From assembly GCA_011947345.1 (NCBI GenBank), contig JAAVTG010000043.1, forward strand, positions 1 to 64,000: a stretch of 64,000 nt of DNA, read 5' to 3'. The translations under genes were made by a program, and so were the position numbers. Shown piece after piece: positions 46,800 through 57,392 of the stretch. Source of the stretch: Phytophthora quininea (taxonomy: Eukaryota > Oomycota > Peronosporomycetes > Peronosporales > Peronosporaceae). The notes under the pieces were generated by a model. That model saw nothing but the letters and a program-made list of their open reading frames with translations, did not search any database and was not told the DNA's origin. The first letter of the stretch is position 1; each line of letters begins with the position of its first letter.

Positions 46800-47130
46800 A
46801 GACGTCTGTGTCCCTGGTTGGGTTGGTGCAGCTGTCGGAAGTTCCAAGTCGGAGATAGTTTCGTACATTGTCCAGCTCTTCGGATTCACGTAAGCTGGAA
46901 TAGCGACTGGGTCGTTTGCTGCGTCAATGATGTCGAAGAGTGTCACTGCTAACGGTGGTGGAGTTCCAAGTGCAGGACTGGCGGGGATTCTGCAAAGTAA
47001 GTGCCTCCGGGTTCGCAATTTCGACCGTGCTTGGGGTTACTGTTCTGGGTGGTATTGGTGGACTGGTGTATGCGTTTGCCTCGGCTCCGGCTGCAACGAC
47101 AATACTGGCGTCCCCGTTGATGGCACTGTA
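46800..47130 (+). pseudogene. ISG12 / IFI6-IFI27-like small hydrophobic protein, interrupted
   Basis: The plus strand reads AGIATGSFAASMMSKSVTAN followed by GGGVPSAGLAGILQ, then in the next frame VSASGFAISTVLGVTVLGGI. This is the glycine/alanine-rich membrane signature of the interferon-inducible 6-16 family (PF06140: AGIAAGSIAA-MMS---ANGGGV---L-A-LQS-GA-G). An in-frame TAA lies just before AGIATG (46891-46893), and one base too many near 46997 (AAA where AA keeps the frame) shifts the last part. The two breaks may be errors. In animals such proteins sit in mitochondrial or nuclear membranes and affect apoptosis; the role in an oomycete is unknown. Confidence 0.65.
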
Positions 47131-47544
47131 TAGTACCCGAAAGCAGCACCTATCGCAACGGCAACAAAATGGTGCGCTTGAAAACGGAGTGTGCTTTACC
47201 GTTGGGTTTTCTTCCGTCCCTGGTCGTTGCTTCCCACAGAGAAAGCAGCAAAACATTTTCGAAAAATGGCTCAAGCTCAAGACGATACCTCACAGACTGA
47301 AAAACTGCAATCGCTGCAGCTAGGTGACCATAAACACCAAGGGAGCCGTCAGAAAGATGACCGGTTAGCTGACCTGAACCACGAAAAGAACGCGCAACTC
47401 GACAAGATTCATCTTGCAAAGCCGTGAACGCTAAGAGGCGTTCGAAGTATTAGGCGAACGACAACGGAAACTTTGGGACAGGTGCAGCTCGACCGACAAA
47501 ATACATTCGTCTTTGTTCGAGGATACCCATCCTCGGCACTTACT
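47131..47544. other. Region without a recognised gene
   Basis: Plus frame 47191-47427 ends MAQAQDDTSQTEKLQSLQLG... and minus frames are open, but none shows a known motif. Confidence 0.35.
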
Positions 47545-47959
47545 CTTTCCACACGGGGTTGCATTGAAGAGCTGGCCACACTGCCAGGATGTGGATCTCA
47601 GTTGGGTCGAGTTTTGCGTTGCAGTTCTGGAACTCAAACTGGGACAGAGAAGAAAGCGGGTGCATCCAACAACCATCTGTCATGAGCTCCTTGACGTGTT
47701 CCAGCGGCTTGTGCTACCTCACGCGACCATAATCCGCGACGGACACGGTCAGCCACGAACCATCAGATTTCCTGGCGTAGTAGAGCATCAGAGCCCCATG
47801 GTGGAGTTCTGCGTTGAACGGGTGTCGCTGGTAGTACGCTTCCTTAATCACAGCCTGGGGGCCTTCAACATTACCGTCGCTGTCGATCATCACACGGGCA
47901 ACCGTACCGTCGTTCACCACTACACAATGCAGTACATCCCGTACCAGTTGGGAGTTCAT
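47545..47959 (-). CDS. Hypothetical protein, possibly interrupted
   Basis: From the ATG at 47959 the reading MNSQLVRDVLHCVVVNDGTV, ARVMIDSDGNVEGPQAVIKE and YYARKSDGSWLTVSVADYGR looks coding. After a TAG near 47716 the same frame continues HKPLEHVKELMTDGCWMHPL to a second stop near 47545. This is either an intron with an unusual border or a nonsense change. I do not recognise the family. Confidence 0.35.
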
Positions 47960-48113
47960 CGTTAATTTCTCTTCCAGAGAAAAAGAAATATGGCAGGGAA
48001 GGTCGACTCACATCAGCAATTACTCTTCTTTTCCTATTAGTGCAAAATCTTGATGAACGGAAAGCTAGTAAAGTTGACGTACCAACGTTCTCGCAACAGA
48101 CCCAAGGCTATTT
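47960..48113. other. Short intergenic stretch
   Basis: No feature visible between two minus-strand genes. Confidence 0.4.
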
Positions 48114-49857
48114 ACTTTGAGTCGGTTCGAGCAGAGACTGCAGTCGAACTCATCTGTTGTCCGTCATCGGTGGCGACTGTTGCTCGAAGCTTGTAGCGAT
48201 GATCTGGAAGTAAATCCTCCAGTGTCGTCGAGCTAGACAAATAAATTCTCAGCGAGGTAACCAACAGAATTGAAGACTGCTAGGGAATACCCACGTTACG
48301 GTATGATCATCAGTCTTGAAAGCAGGTTCCCATTTGCACGTCCCATTGATCTCAGGCAAGGACAAGAAAATGACGCAGCTCATACCAGGCCGACAATCGC
48401 TGTCAGCAAGAGTCCATTCCAAAGTGATACTAGTGAGTCCAGTAGTGCTGACACGTAGCGATGGAGCAGTCGGTTTTGCTAGGAGTGGCATATTGTCAGT
48501 ATCATAATCACTAACAATTTTTTGAGACCTCACCTTGTCTCGTTCTGACGGGGTCGGCGTCGGCGCTAAACTCACTCATCCCGTGCAGGTTAATGGCAGC
48601 GATCGACGCTGTGTACTCTGTATCAGCACAAAGTTCATCAATCGTCATCTCGCTGGGCTGTGCGATTGCCAACACGATTTTGAACGGTGCGGATGGTGAC
48701 GAAAGTTTGATCTTGTAGCCCGATACCGGAAGCATTTCATCTAAGACAGGTCGTGGTGGAGACCTGCAATCGCTGCTTAATAATTTATACAATTTTGTGG
48801 ATGAGTACACTTCTTACCATGAAAGTCGGATTTGTGTATCCGATATGGTTGTCAAGGTTGGTGCAGCTGGGGCTGCAGGAGCTACATCAGCACAAAACAT
48901 TTAGCCAGTAGAATAATCTAATGGTACAGAGACTAAACCCAATCGGATACGTTTGCCAGATAGGTTCCTGAACAACTCAGTTATAGCTGACGTAGTGCAC
49001 ACGTCAACTGGAGTCAAACCGTGCTGCATGGATTACAAAAATCATCATTGAATAGTAGAGAGAAGACGCGTATTAATACTACCTTTCTTTCTGCCAGCCG
49101 AAGATCTGCATCGTTCTGTCATGAGAAGCAATAGTGAGATTGTTTTGAGACTACAACACCACGAGTACCTCTAGCAGTATCTCGACCACCGCAATGTGAG
49201 CTTGTTGAACTGCAAAATAAATCGGTGTACAACCAGACGCATTTGTAGCATTGATGCTGGCCCCGCGTGTTATCTGCAAAAAAGTGAAGATCGAATGAAT
49301 TTTTGACCCATGCTGACATCCCAAACCTACGAGTATATTGCAGATTGCGCCGTGGCCTTGATACGCAGCATAATGCAGCGGTGAATTCGAATTCTGCAGC
49401 AGCAGAAACAAACAGTATTCAAAACCCTGTAACTAGAGCACAACTACATCCTCCTTACACCAAATTCAGAACTGTCCCTTTCGTTAACCAGCAATCCGTC
49501 TTCCACAAGCCGCTCAACCACATCAGCAAAACCATTCCAACACGCCGTGTGGATGTCAACTCGGAATCGTTGGCGTCCAAGCTCTTTCAGTCGCACTAGC
49601 GTCTTCTCCACTTCTCCGCTACCTTCTCCGTCTCCATTCTGCTCGACCCACCACTTTGTGAATTCATCTCGGTCGATCACGCCATTACCATCACTGTCTA
49701 GGATACGAAGCGCCTTGCGGAGATCTCGATCTGTTAACACGCCTCCTAAATCTGCAACGAGGTGACGGAGTTCTGCTGCATCGATCCATCCGCTTTGGTC
49801 TTCGTCGTAGCAATCGAAAGCAGCGCGAACCGTCTCACGCAATTCCTTGTCACTCAT
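48114..49857 (-). CDS. EF-hand / ankyrin / fibronectin type III protein
   Basis: A multi-exon gene. Exon 1 (from 49857) has two EF-hands with complete calcium loops (DEDQSGWIDAAEL and DSDGNGVIDRDEF). It continues into an ankyrin repeat start (VDIHTACWNGFADVVERLVE). The next exons carry NSPLHYAAYQGHGAICNILV and INATNASGCTPIYFAVQQAH (ankyrin repeats), with introns near 49440-49395, 49335-49275 and around 49170. Further exons encode fibronectin type III domains: YKIKLSSPSAPFKIVL...CADTEYTASIAAINLHGMSE, then KPTAPSLRVSTTGLTSITLE and a last piece LEDLLPDHRYKLRATVATDD ending in ARTDSK-stop at 48114. The mix suggests a calcium-regulated scaffold. Exact exon edges in 48800-49150 are unresolved. Confidence 0.75.
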
Positions 49858-49951
49858 GCCTCAAGATACTGAGCAGCGACTGCTCCAACTCGACGCTTCC
49901 AAAGCCAATATAAGTGGATTGCTCAGGTACAACGTATTTATCTTTTTCTGT

Positions 49952-51113
49952 CTACAAAATCAAGTTCTTCGGCGCTGTCATCTCTTCCCACCAGACTGCG
50001 AACTGAGCCCACTGCACCAGCATGTACTCTGCATGTTTCGTACTGTGGCAGCCGACCCAGTGATCGGACACTGCGTAGATGGAATTGTCGTCCACCTCAG
50101 TCAGCGATACATTCAGCCCTCCTTCCGTAAACCATTCGACGTCGCCCTGCGGTCCTTCAGCATCGCGACTGCGTCGATTAGCGGCCGAGTCAACGATATT
50201 CAGACTGAACGTCAGTCTGCGCTTCCCATTCGGCAATTTCCACTCTGCACGACGTAGCTGGAACAGATACCGCAGGTTCACATCGCCTGGGATGTTGTGC
50301 ACAAACAAGAGCGAGTCCTGGTCGAACTGCTGCAGCACTTGCGTGCTGATATCCGGTCGTTCGCGAAGACTCCAGCCCATGGGTGTGACCACCACGGGGC
50401 TTAAATCTTTCTGCTTGGTTGTCGACACTTTCAAATGGACATCCAAAGAGCAACGGATATGTTTGACAAACCTCGCTCGAGCCAAGATTGAGCCGTCATT
50501 TGAAAACGAGAGCGGTGTACGCTGTACATCCCAACCGAGGAACGTCCCTACCGACTTGAGGGACTTTGAACTGCTCTTTAAATCCGCATCGAACCTCTCC
50601 ATATTGTCTGCAAACTCATTCTGGGTAAATGGATAGAAGTGGAAGGATGGCTCGCCCTTTGGAAACACCACTCGCCATCCGGACTCTGGTAGTAAAGCGG
50701 AGGCTTCAGTCTCGTTCAGAGCTTCGGTCTCTGTCTGTATGACGCTCTGTAGTTGCAGGTGCCGAGCGATCTCCTGCTTGAGCGCCTGGTTCTGACTCTT
50801 CAGGTCTTCCTTCTCCACCACCAAATTCTGCAACGCCGTCGTCGCCTGTGCCCCTGGAGTTGCAGCCACAGCGTGCACTTGACTCGTCAACAGCTTCATT
50901 TGCTTCTCCAGACGACGGTGCTCGTCCTTGAGCTTCTCTCCCTTCTGCTTCTTCTTGCGACGGAACGCCACCATGTTGGCGCGGTGCTGCTCGCGTCGGA
51001 ACTTGGTGGCGTCCTCCAGCGTCCACTCCGGAGTGGCCTTGGACAGGTCGTCGCAGTCCGCCGAGCATGCTCTCGATAATGTCCAGCTCCGTAACTGTGG
51101 AGACTTGCGTCAT
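49952..51113 (-). CDS. bZIP-type transcription factor with C-terminal START-like region
   Basis: The start MTQVSTVTELDIIESMLG is at 51113. One base near 51060 shifts the frame into DLSKATPEWTLEDATKFRRE and the basic region QHRANMVAFRRKKKQKGEKL, which has the bZIP N-x2-A-x-R-R pattern. A leucine-zipper-like coil follows (EHRRLEKQMKLL, LVVEKEDLKSQNQALKQEIA). The C-terminal 220 residues (ESGWRVVFPKGEPSFHFYPF, FFSNDGS-type strands, SIYAVSDHWVGCHSTKHAEY) form a separate folded domain typical of oomycete bZIP-like proteins and reminiscent of a START fold. Single exon apart from the frame break; 386 codons in all. Confidence 0.7.
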
Positions 51114-51296
51114 GGTGACGCAAAGTTACCTTATCAAAGAGTCAGTTAGACTCTGACTGAGTCGCTGAGTGATCGGCCCGCAATCATGAGTCCGTTACTC
51201 TTCCTTACAATAGTCAAGATCAATGTGGCTGAAAGATAAGATCATTTAGCAAACCCTATTGGTACATGTACCATTTGCAACAAACAAACCCTATCA
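51114..51296. promoter_or_regulatory. Divergent promoter region
   Basis: The gene on the left reads leftwards and the one on the right reads rightwards, so these 183 bp must contain both promoters. A short inverted repeat (GAGTCAGTTAGACTCTGACT near 51138) and TTGGTACATGTACCATTTGC (near 51259, containing the palindrome GGTACATGTACC) are visible. Confidence 0.5.
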
Positions 51297-52177
51297 ATGG
51301 CGCCAAGGCGGCGGATGCAACGCAGCATCATGCTCTTCGCCAGCGAAGTGCCGGTCATCAGCGCGCTGAACCCGTACCGCAAGATCGAGGACGTCTTCCT
51401 GGACGTCTGGCGCCGCACCAACCCGAAGCAGGTGGCTCAGCTGCAGCAGGAGCTCTCAGTGGAGTTGCTGACACCGGACGAGAAGCTTCAGGTCCTGGTT
51501 CAAGACCTGGGGGCGGCCCCTGCCGTTAACGCCTTGATCCAAGAGGCTGCAGAGGCTAAAACCACCCAAGAAGTGACGAAAGCTTCGTCACAAGTGGCTG
51601 AAACGCTGCCTAAAGCCACCCCTGACGCTGTGAAACAGGAAGTGGTTCAGTTGGTCACTTCTACAATGAATAAGAGCTTTGGAGTGAAGCAGGAGGCGGC
51701 AGGGATTCTGCAATACGAGGAGAAGAAGAAAACGGTGGTGAAGGAGCGGAATCTCGTGTTTTCCAAGAGAAAAGTGGCCAGAATCAGCGGCTTTGATGTG
51801 CTGGTGGGAGGAAAGATTGACGGCCGAGCAGACGGCAAAGTGATCGAGGTGAAGAACCGCGTGAGGAGGTTCATTGACCCATTGCCAAAGTACGATGTTG
51901 CGCAGCTGCAGACGTACTTGTTTATACTGGGAGCGGCCGAGGGGAGCTGGTGGAGCACTTGCATGCCGAGAAGATGGAGACCAAGATGACCAAAGTTCCG
52001 TGGAACGAGAAGATGTGGAGCAACGACATCGCCCCGTATTTGACGCGGTTCGGCAGCGCACTGACGTATCTCATGAAGGATAAGCAGGCGCAAAGCGATT
52101 ACCTGCAGTCGAACGCCGGCCAGCAGAGGGAGATTATTAGATATCTGTGGAGTCAGGACGTGCAACACTCGGAGTGA
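51297..52177 (+). CDS. PD-(D/E)XK nuclease-like protein
   Basis: The first 220 codons are open from the ATG at 51297. After a helical N-terminus comes FDVLVGGKIDGRADGKVIEV followed by KNRVRRF and DVAQLQTYLFILGAAEGE. The D-x(n)-E-V-K triad plus a downstream Gln (QLQTY) is the core of PD-(D/E)XK nucleases; similar segments occur in eukaryotic and large-DNA-virus proteins. At about 51943 one base shifts the frame, and the rest (LVEHLHAEKMETKMTKVPWN ... LWSQDVQHSE) runs to 52177. Substrate and pathway are unknown. It shares a divergent promoter with the bZIP gene. Confidence 0.6.
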
Positions 52178-52413
52178 GCGGCGTGTGACTGGGCCCACGT
52201 TCAAAACGCTTTAAAGTCAACTGAAGCTAATGTGGACACTCTGTCCATCGTCCAATGCTTTTTTCGCGTTGGGACTGTAATTTAGGGCAGGTTAACATGA
52301 TTAAGCTAATGCACGAGGTTTTATTCTCGTCCTCGCTGAGGTTTTTATATATTTTTTTGGCGCCAATTTTTCTCCACTCTCATTTTTTACTGAACGGATA
52401 AAGGGTGGTTGCG
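52178..52413. other. Intergenic region and SPT16 promoter
   Basis: An AT-rich block (GGTTTTTATATATTTTTTTG near 52339) lies about 60 bp upstream of the SPT16 ATG. It may contain the promoter core; TCTCCACTCTCATTTTTTAC near 52372 resembles the oomycete initiator and flanking element (TCATTYY-type). Confidence 0.5.
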
Positions 52414-55400
52414 ATGGCGGAGGAGAAGGTGACGGTCAAGCAGGAGCCCATCAAGGTGGAGCAGGCCAAGGTGGAGGGCGCGACCTCTTCCTCCAACGGC
52501 GCGCAGGACTCGCCCCGACTGGACGCCGTCGTGTTCTTCCGCCGCCTCAACCGACTCTACAGCTCGTGGAAGGTTCGTTATGGATCGAGTTAAATGGTGA
52601 CTAAAGGGGTTTAACCTCTCTTTGTCAACATTTACGCATTATCACAGGAAAAGAAGAGCGACGCGGTCTGGGGTGGCGCCGACTCGTTCTGCGTGCTGGC
52701 GGGGCGCTCCCAACAGGAAGAGTCGGGCTACCGCAAGTCGGCAGTGCTGCAGATCTACCTGCTGGGCTTCCTGGAGTTTCCCGAGACGCTGATGATCTTC
52801 ACCCCCGACAAACTTTATGTGCTGACGGGCGGCAAAAATATAACATGTTGCAGGCAGTCGCCCACCAGAATCAGCTTTCAGAGGTGAAGCTGGAGCTGCT
52901 CAAGCGCAACAAAGCGGACGGCAACCAGGCCAACTACAAGATCCTGACGGATGCGATCAAAGCCAGCGGACCCAAAGTGGGTATGTTGACCAAGGAGAAC
53001 CCTCTGGGAGAGCTGGTGGCGTCTTTCCAGAAGGCATTGAACGCTACGGACGCCGAGCAGGTCGAAGTCGGCAAGGGAATTGAATCGGTGCTCACTGTTA
53101 AGGAAAGTGAGGAGCTAGAGAACATTCGCTGGGCTGGAGCTCTCTAGTAAGGTGTTTAAGCTGAAATTCATGGAGGACATGGAGCAGATCATCGACGACG
53201 AGAAGAGCATCAGTCACGAGAAGATCTCGATCGGAATCGAGGACGTGTTCGAGGACCCGACCAAGATTAAGGTCACGATCGACCGTGCAGACATCGAGCC
53301 ATGCTACCCTCCTATTATCCAGTCCGGCGGTAAGTACGATTTAAAGCCTAGTGCTCAGAGCACCAAAGATCCTATGAAGTACGATGTGATTATTTGCTCG
53401 CTGGGCGCGCGCTACAAGGGCTACTGCTCGAATGTTGGACGCACGTTCTTTATTGACCCCACCAGCTCCATGGAAAAGTCGTACGAACTGCTCCGTGAAG
53501 CGCATGACATGTGTGCGAGGGAGCTGCTGCCGGGGAAGGTGGTTGGTAAAGTTGTCGAGAAGGTTCGCAAGTTTATTCAGACCAGGAACGCGACTCTGTT
53601 TGGCAAACTCACGAAGAATCTGGGCTTCGGTATTGGCCTTGAGTTCCGCGAGTCCTGCAATTTGCTGACAACAAAAACCAGACAGTTATCCAGGAGGGCA
53701 TGGCGTTCAACGTCGCGTTTGGATTTAACGACATCCCCATCCCTGAGTCGCAGCGAAAGAAGAAGAAGCTGGACAGCTACGCCGTGTTCCTCGCCGATAC
53801 TGTCGTTGTTTTAAAGAGCGAAACCAAATACTACACGAAGGTACCTAAGGCCTGGGGTAAGGTTCGTTACGATATCGAGGATGGTAGCGATGCGGAAGAG
53901 GAAAAGGCCAAGAAAAAGAAAAAGTCGAGCAAGAACGGCGACAGCTCGATCCACGGTTCTGTTGACACGGCGTTGTCGGGTACTCGGAACCAGGTCTTGC
54001 AGTCGCGTCTTCGTGACCAACAGCGTCAACTGGAAGGTAAAGAGACGGATCAGGAACGTCGTGACCGCCACCAGGCTGAACTGATGCGCAGGAAACGTGA
54101 AGAGGCCATGCGGCGCTTGGAAGAGCAGAACAACGACAAATCGGAGGACCGTAAGAAGGAGAAGAGCATCAAGGCCTATCCTGGTCCACAGGACTACCCT
54201 TCGGAGCTTCGTGAGCGCCAAGTTATGGTTGATATGCGCGCTGAAGCGGTGATTCTGCCTATCAATGGCGTGCCTGTGCCGTTCCATATCTCAACCATCA
54301 AGAACGTAAGCAAGTCCGAGGAAGACAAGGCCACCTATCTGCGTATTAACTTCTACACGCCTGGCACTTCGCTTGGGCGGGATGTCCTCCCAGCGATGGC
54401 CAACGCTGTCAACAAATTCCCGAACAAAATGTTCATCAAGGAGCTTGGCTTCCGTTCCACTGACGCACACAATCTGAACAACCAGTTCCGACTGATTAAG
54501 GAACTCCAAAAGCGTGTCAAGCAGCGCGAACAACGTGAACAGGAGGAATCGGATCTGGTCGTGCAAGAGGATCTGATCTTGACACGTGACCGTCGTGTTC
54601 CACGCCTCATTGACTTGTCGGCACGACCGCACTTGACAGGCCGAAAGACCCACGGAACGTTGGAGGCGCACTCGAACGGTGTGCGTTTCACGACCAACAA
54701 GAACCAAAAGCTTGACATTCTGTACGCCAACATCAAGCACGCGATCTTCCAGCCTTGCGACAAGGAGCTGGTGGTGCTCATCCATTTCCACCTGAAGAAC
54801 CACATTATGATCGGAAAGAAGAAACAAAAGGACGTTCAGTTCTACACGGAGGTGATCGAAGGCTCACAGACCTTGGACAACCGACGGCGATCCATGTACG
54901 ACCCTGACGAGTTGGACGAGGAGAACCGCGAACGAGCTTTGCGTGAGAAACTGAACACAACGTTCAAGGAGTTCTGTCACAAGATGGAGAGCGTCTCCGA
55001 GCGTCATGGTAAGCCTGTAGTGTTTGACATTCCTTACCGTGAGCTGGGCTTCATGGGCACGCCGTTCAAGGAGATGGTGCTGCTGCAGCCGTCTGTGCAC
55101 TGTCTTGTAAGCCTTACAGACATGCCGTTCTTTATCATCTCACTGGATGAAGTCGAGCACGTCCACTTCGAACGCGTCATGTTCTCGTCCAAGAACTTTG
55201 ACGTCGTGTTTGTGTTCAAAAACTTTGAGATCATGCCGACACGTATCAGTGCCGTGTCCATGAGTGAGTTAGAGCGGATTAAGGAGTGGCTAGACGACAT
55301 TGACATCTGCTTCACCACGGGTACTGCCAATTTGAACTGGAAGAGCATCATGTCGACGATCAAGAACGACCATCGGTTCTACCTGGACACAGACGACGAC

Positions 55401-55802
55401 GGTGTGCCCAAGCCAGCAGGATGGGAGTTCCTTAAGGTAAGTTACGTTGATCTTTTGGTATTTAGAAGAAGATTCTCACGTTGTTTATTATATTAGATGG
55501 AAGGATCGGACGACGAAGATGACGAAGACGAAGAAGCTGAAGACAGCAATTACTCCGGTGGTAGTGGCTCTGAGGAAGAGGAGAGCGAATCGAGTGAGTC
55601 GGGCGGATCGGACTGGGAGTCGATCGTCGACGAGGACTCCTCGGATGACGAGCCGTCAGAAGAAGAGGACGCTCCGTCTTGGGACGAACTGGAAAAGGAA
55701 GCTCAGGCCTCCGACCGCATGCGCAACGAAAAGCGTGGCCACGAGGACGAAGACGAAGACTACCGGCGTTCGTCGAAGAAAAAGAAATCGCGTCGCCACT
55801 GA
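52414..55802 (+). CDS. SPT16: FACT complex subunit SPT16
   Basis: SPT16 with SSRP1/POB3 forms FACT, the histone chaperone that moves nucleosomes for RNA polymerase II and replication. Three exons: 52414-52572, 52648-55436 and 55497-55802. Order: short acidic N-terminus, aminopeptidase-like N-lobe (KKSDAVWGGADSFCVLAGRS), pita-bread domain (YDVIICSLGARYKGYCSNVG), middle/SPT16 and Rtt106-like PH domains (FDIPYRELGFMGTPFKEMVL, FTTGTANLNWKSIMSTIKND, AGWEFL), then a very acidic tail (DDEDDEDEEAEDSNYSGGSG). About 1080 residues, as in other eukaryotes. Three one-base frame breaks occur (near 52838, 53144 and 53667), two of them in short homopolymers. In an essential gene that is otherwise fully conserved these are best read as consensus errors. 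Confidence 0.93.
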
Positions 55803-55984
55803 GCGGAGCATACTTACCCCTCTCATTTGAGGCATCCAAATAGGAAATAAATGGCTCCACTTGTGTTTTACGGTGAAAGGATGCTTTGTGTCTTGCAGAA
55901 GATGGAGAGCTAGCAGCACAAAGGAAAAGAATGATATTCAAACGAAACGAAAACACAGCACGATCCAGATCTTCGACCGATCGT
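55803..55984. other. Convergent 3' ends of SPT16 and the ubiquitin-RING gene
   Basis: AAATAGGAAATAAATGGCTC near 55839 could serve as a polyadenylation area for SPT16. No gene here. Confidence 0.45.
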
Positions 55985-57152
55985 TTACATTGGACCACGG
56001 CACAGAGGACAGGTTGGCTGTACGTCATGGTGCTTGCAGTAGTTGGCCCACTTGTCAATACAACCGCGGTGGAATTTGTGACCGCATTGCGTGGTTACGG
56101 AGTCCCAAAGCTCGCTTGCGCCGATTTGAGACCAGCAAATGGAGCAGACGTCACGCGCCGACTCCGCAGCTCCCTCCCGAACAACCCCATGTTTTCTGGG
56201 TATCGCGTCGCTCATCGGCTTTACCACAATCAGCAGACTGTTCCACTCAACCGAGCCATGATCTTCATCCGCATCAAAGCGATGGTATTTCTCCCCAATG
56301 CATCCTTCCATTGCGAACTGACGGAGATTTCATCGGTCGCTCTCACTCCTTCGAACTTCCACTGGCAATCGTAAAACCCGCACGTGATCGGTTTGACGTC
56401 GCATTGGCATTGCGGACACGCGGCATGGCCGTCAACCATGAGGTTGAACGACTCGAATTTGCTCTGGAAAATGACCATTTCCTTGAAAGCAGGACAGTTA
56501 CCGTTCTCGCAGACCCCTTCAATGTTGAGTCCTTCGCAGCACACGCGCCAGTCTGGCGCATTGGCAGAAAACGCTGTTTCCACCAGGATGGAGTCATCGG
56601 AAACGTCCGCAAAAAGCCGAGGAGGAAAATATCCTCCCTCAGCCTCAACACCAAGGACAGGGTGGACTCGTTTTGGATGTTGTAGTCGGACAGCGTGCGT
56701 CCGTCTTCCAATTGTCTGCCAGCGAAAATAAGTCGCTGTTGGTCTGGTGGAATGCCTTCCTTGTCTTGAATTTTTTTGATGTCGTCGATGGAGTTGGAGA
56801 AGCAACCGATCAACTCAAACTTTGTCCCAGTCAAGGTCTTGACAAACACTACCATTGTCTCTTCTAGGCAATGAAAGCGCGTTGCTGCTGTAAACCGAGG
56901 GCAGCTACTTGTCAGCTCAGGAACTAGTGACTTGACGAGTCGATTGTCGTCAACCGGAGCTCCGTACGATAAAAGTTTAGCCACGTTGCGGAACCCGTTG
57001 GCATCGGTCGTCACCATGCGGAGTTTTTTATTGAGAGCGTCGATAAAGTCGCTCACTAGGCAACCACCAAGCTCGGACGAGTGCACCTCCAGCACACCTT
57101 TTAAGCCTCGTTCAAGCTGGTCCTTCCAGGGCACGCCGACGACGAAGCCCAT
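55985..57152 (-). CDS. Ubiquitin-like / Cys-rich / RING E3-type protein
   Basis: From the ATG at 57152: an N-terminal module of about 90 residues ([34 protein letters not shown]), then a ubiquitin domain ([47 protein letters not shown]). The Cys-rich module [16 protein letters not shown] ... [20 protein letters not shown] follows, then a RING-H2-like end (VCSICW ... [17 protein letters not shown] ... CPLCRGPM). It is probably an E3 ligase with a built-in ubiquitin-like domain. The frame breaks at the end of the ubiquitin domain (near 56636, GGG where the paralog has GGGG) and again near 56300. The Cys-rich module is shared with the palindrome RING gene, and the N-terminal half is duplicated in inverted orientation at 59432-60013. 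Confidence 0.78.
56595..57152. repeat. Inverted repeat arm (ubiquitin-domain gene), left
   Basis: Nearly identical, in opposite orientation, to 59432-60000 (start codons at 57152 and 59432). The 558-bp homology covers the N-terminal module and the ubiquitin domain and stops abruptly just after ADVSD. Confidence 0.88.
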
Positions 57153-57392
57153 CGGGGAATTGTATCTTGAAAGGTCGGATTCAAAACTTATGCAGATTAT
57201 GTTATACAAGTTTTGGATACATGGCCAAATCCAGACGAAGTCGATATGAAAGTGCTGGTATATGCGCTTGGAAATGCTAAAAGAATAGTATATTGAAGCG
57301 ATAAATGACTCATGGTTCGCTGGTTTGGGTCGACCACCAGCGAGAGATGCCGATCTACTTGCAAAAGCCACTCAACTAAACTGTTCCCAGCT
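57153..57392. other. 5' flank of the ubiquitin-RING gene
   Basis: The frame stays open upstream of 57152 but the content ([19 protein letters not shown]) does not look like part of the protein and is absent from the inverted copy. Likely untranslated. Confidence 0.4.
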
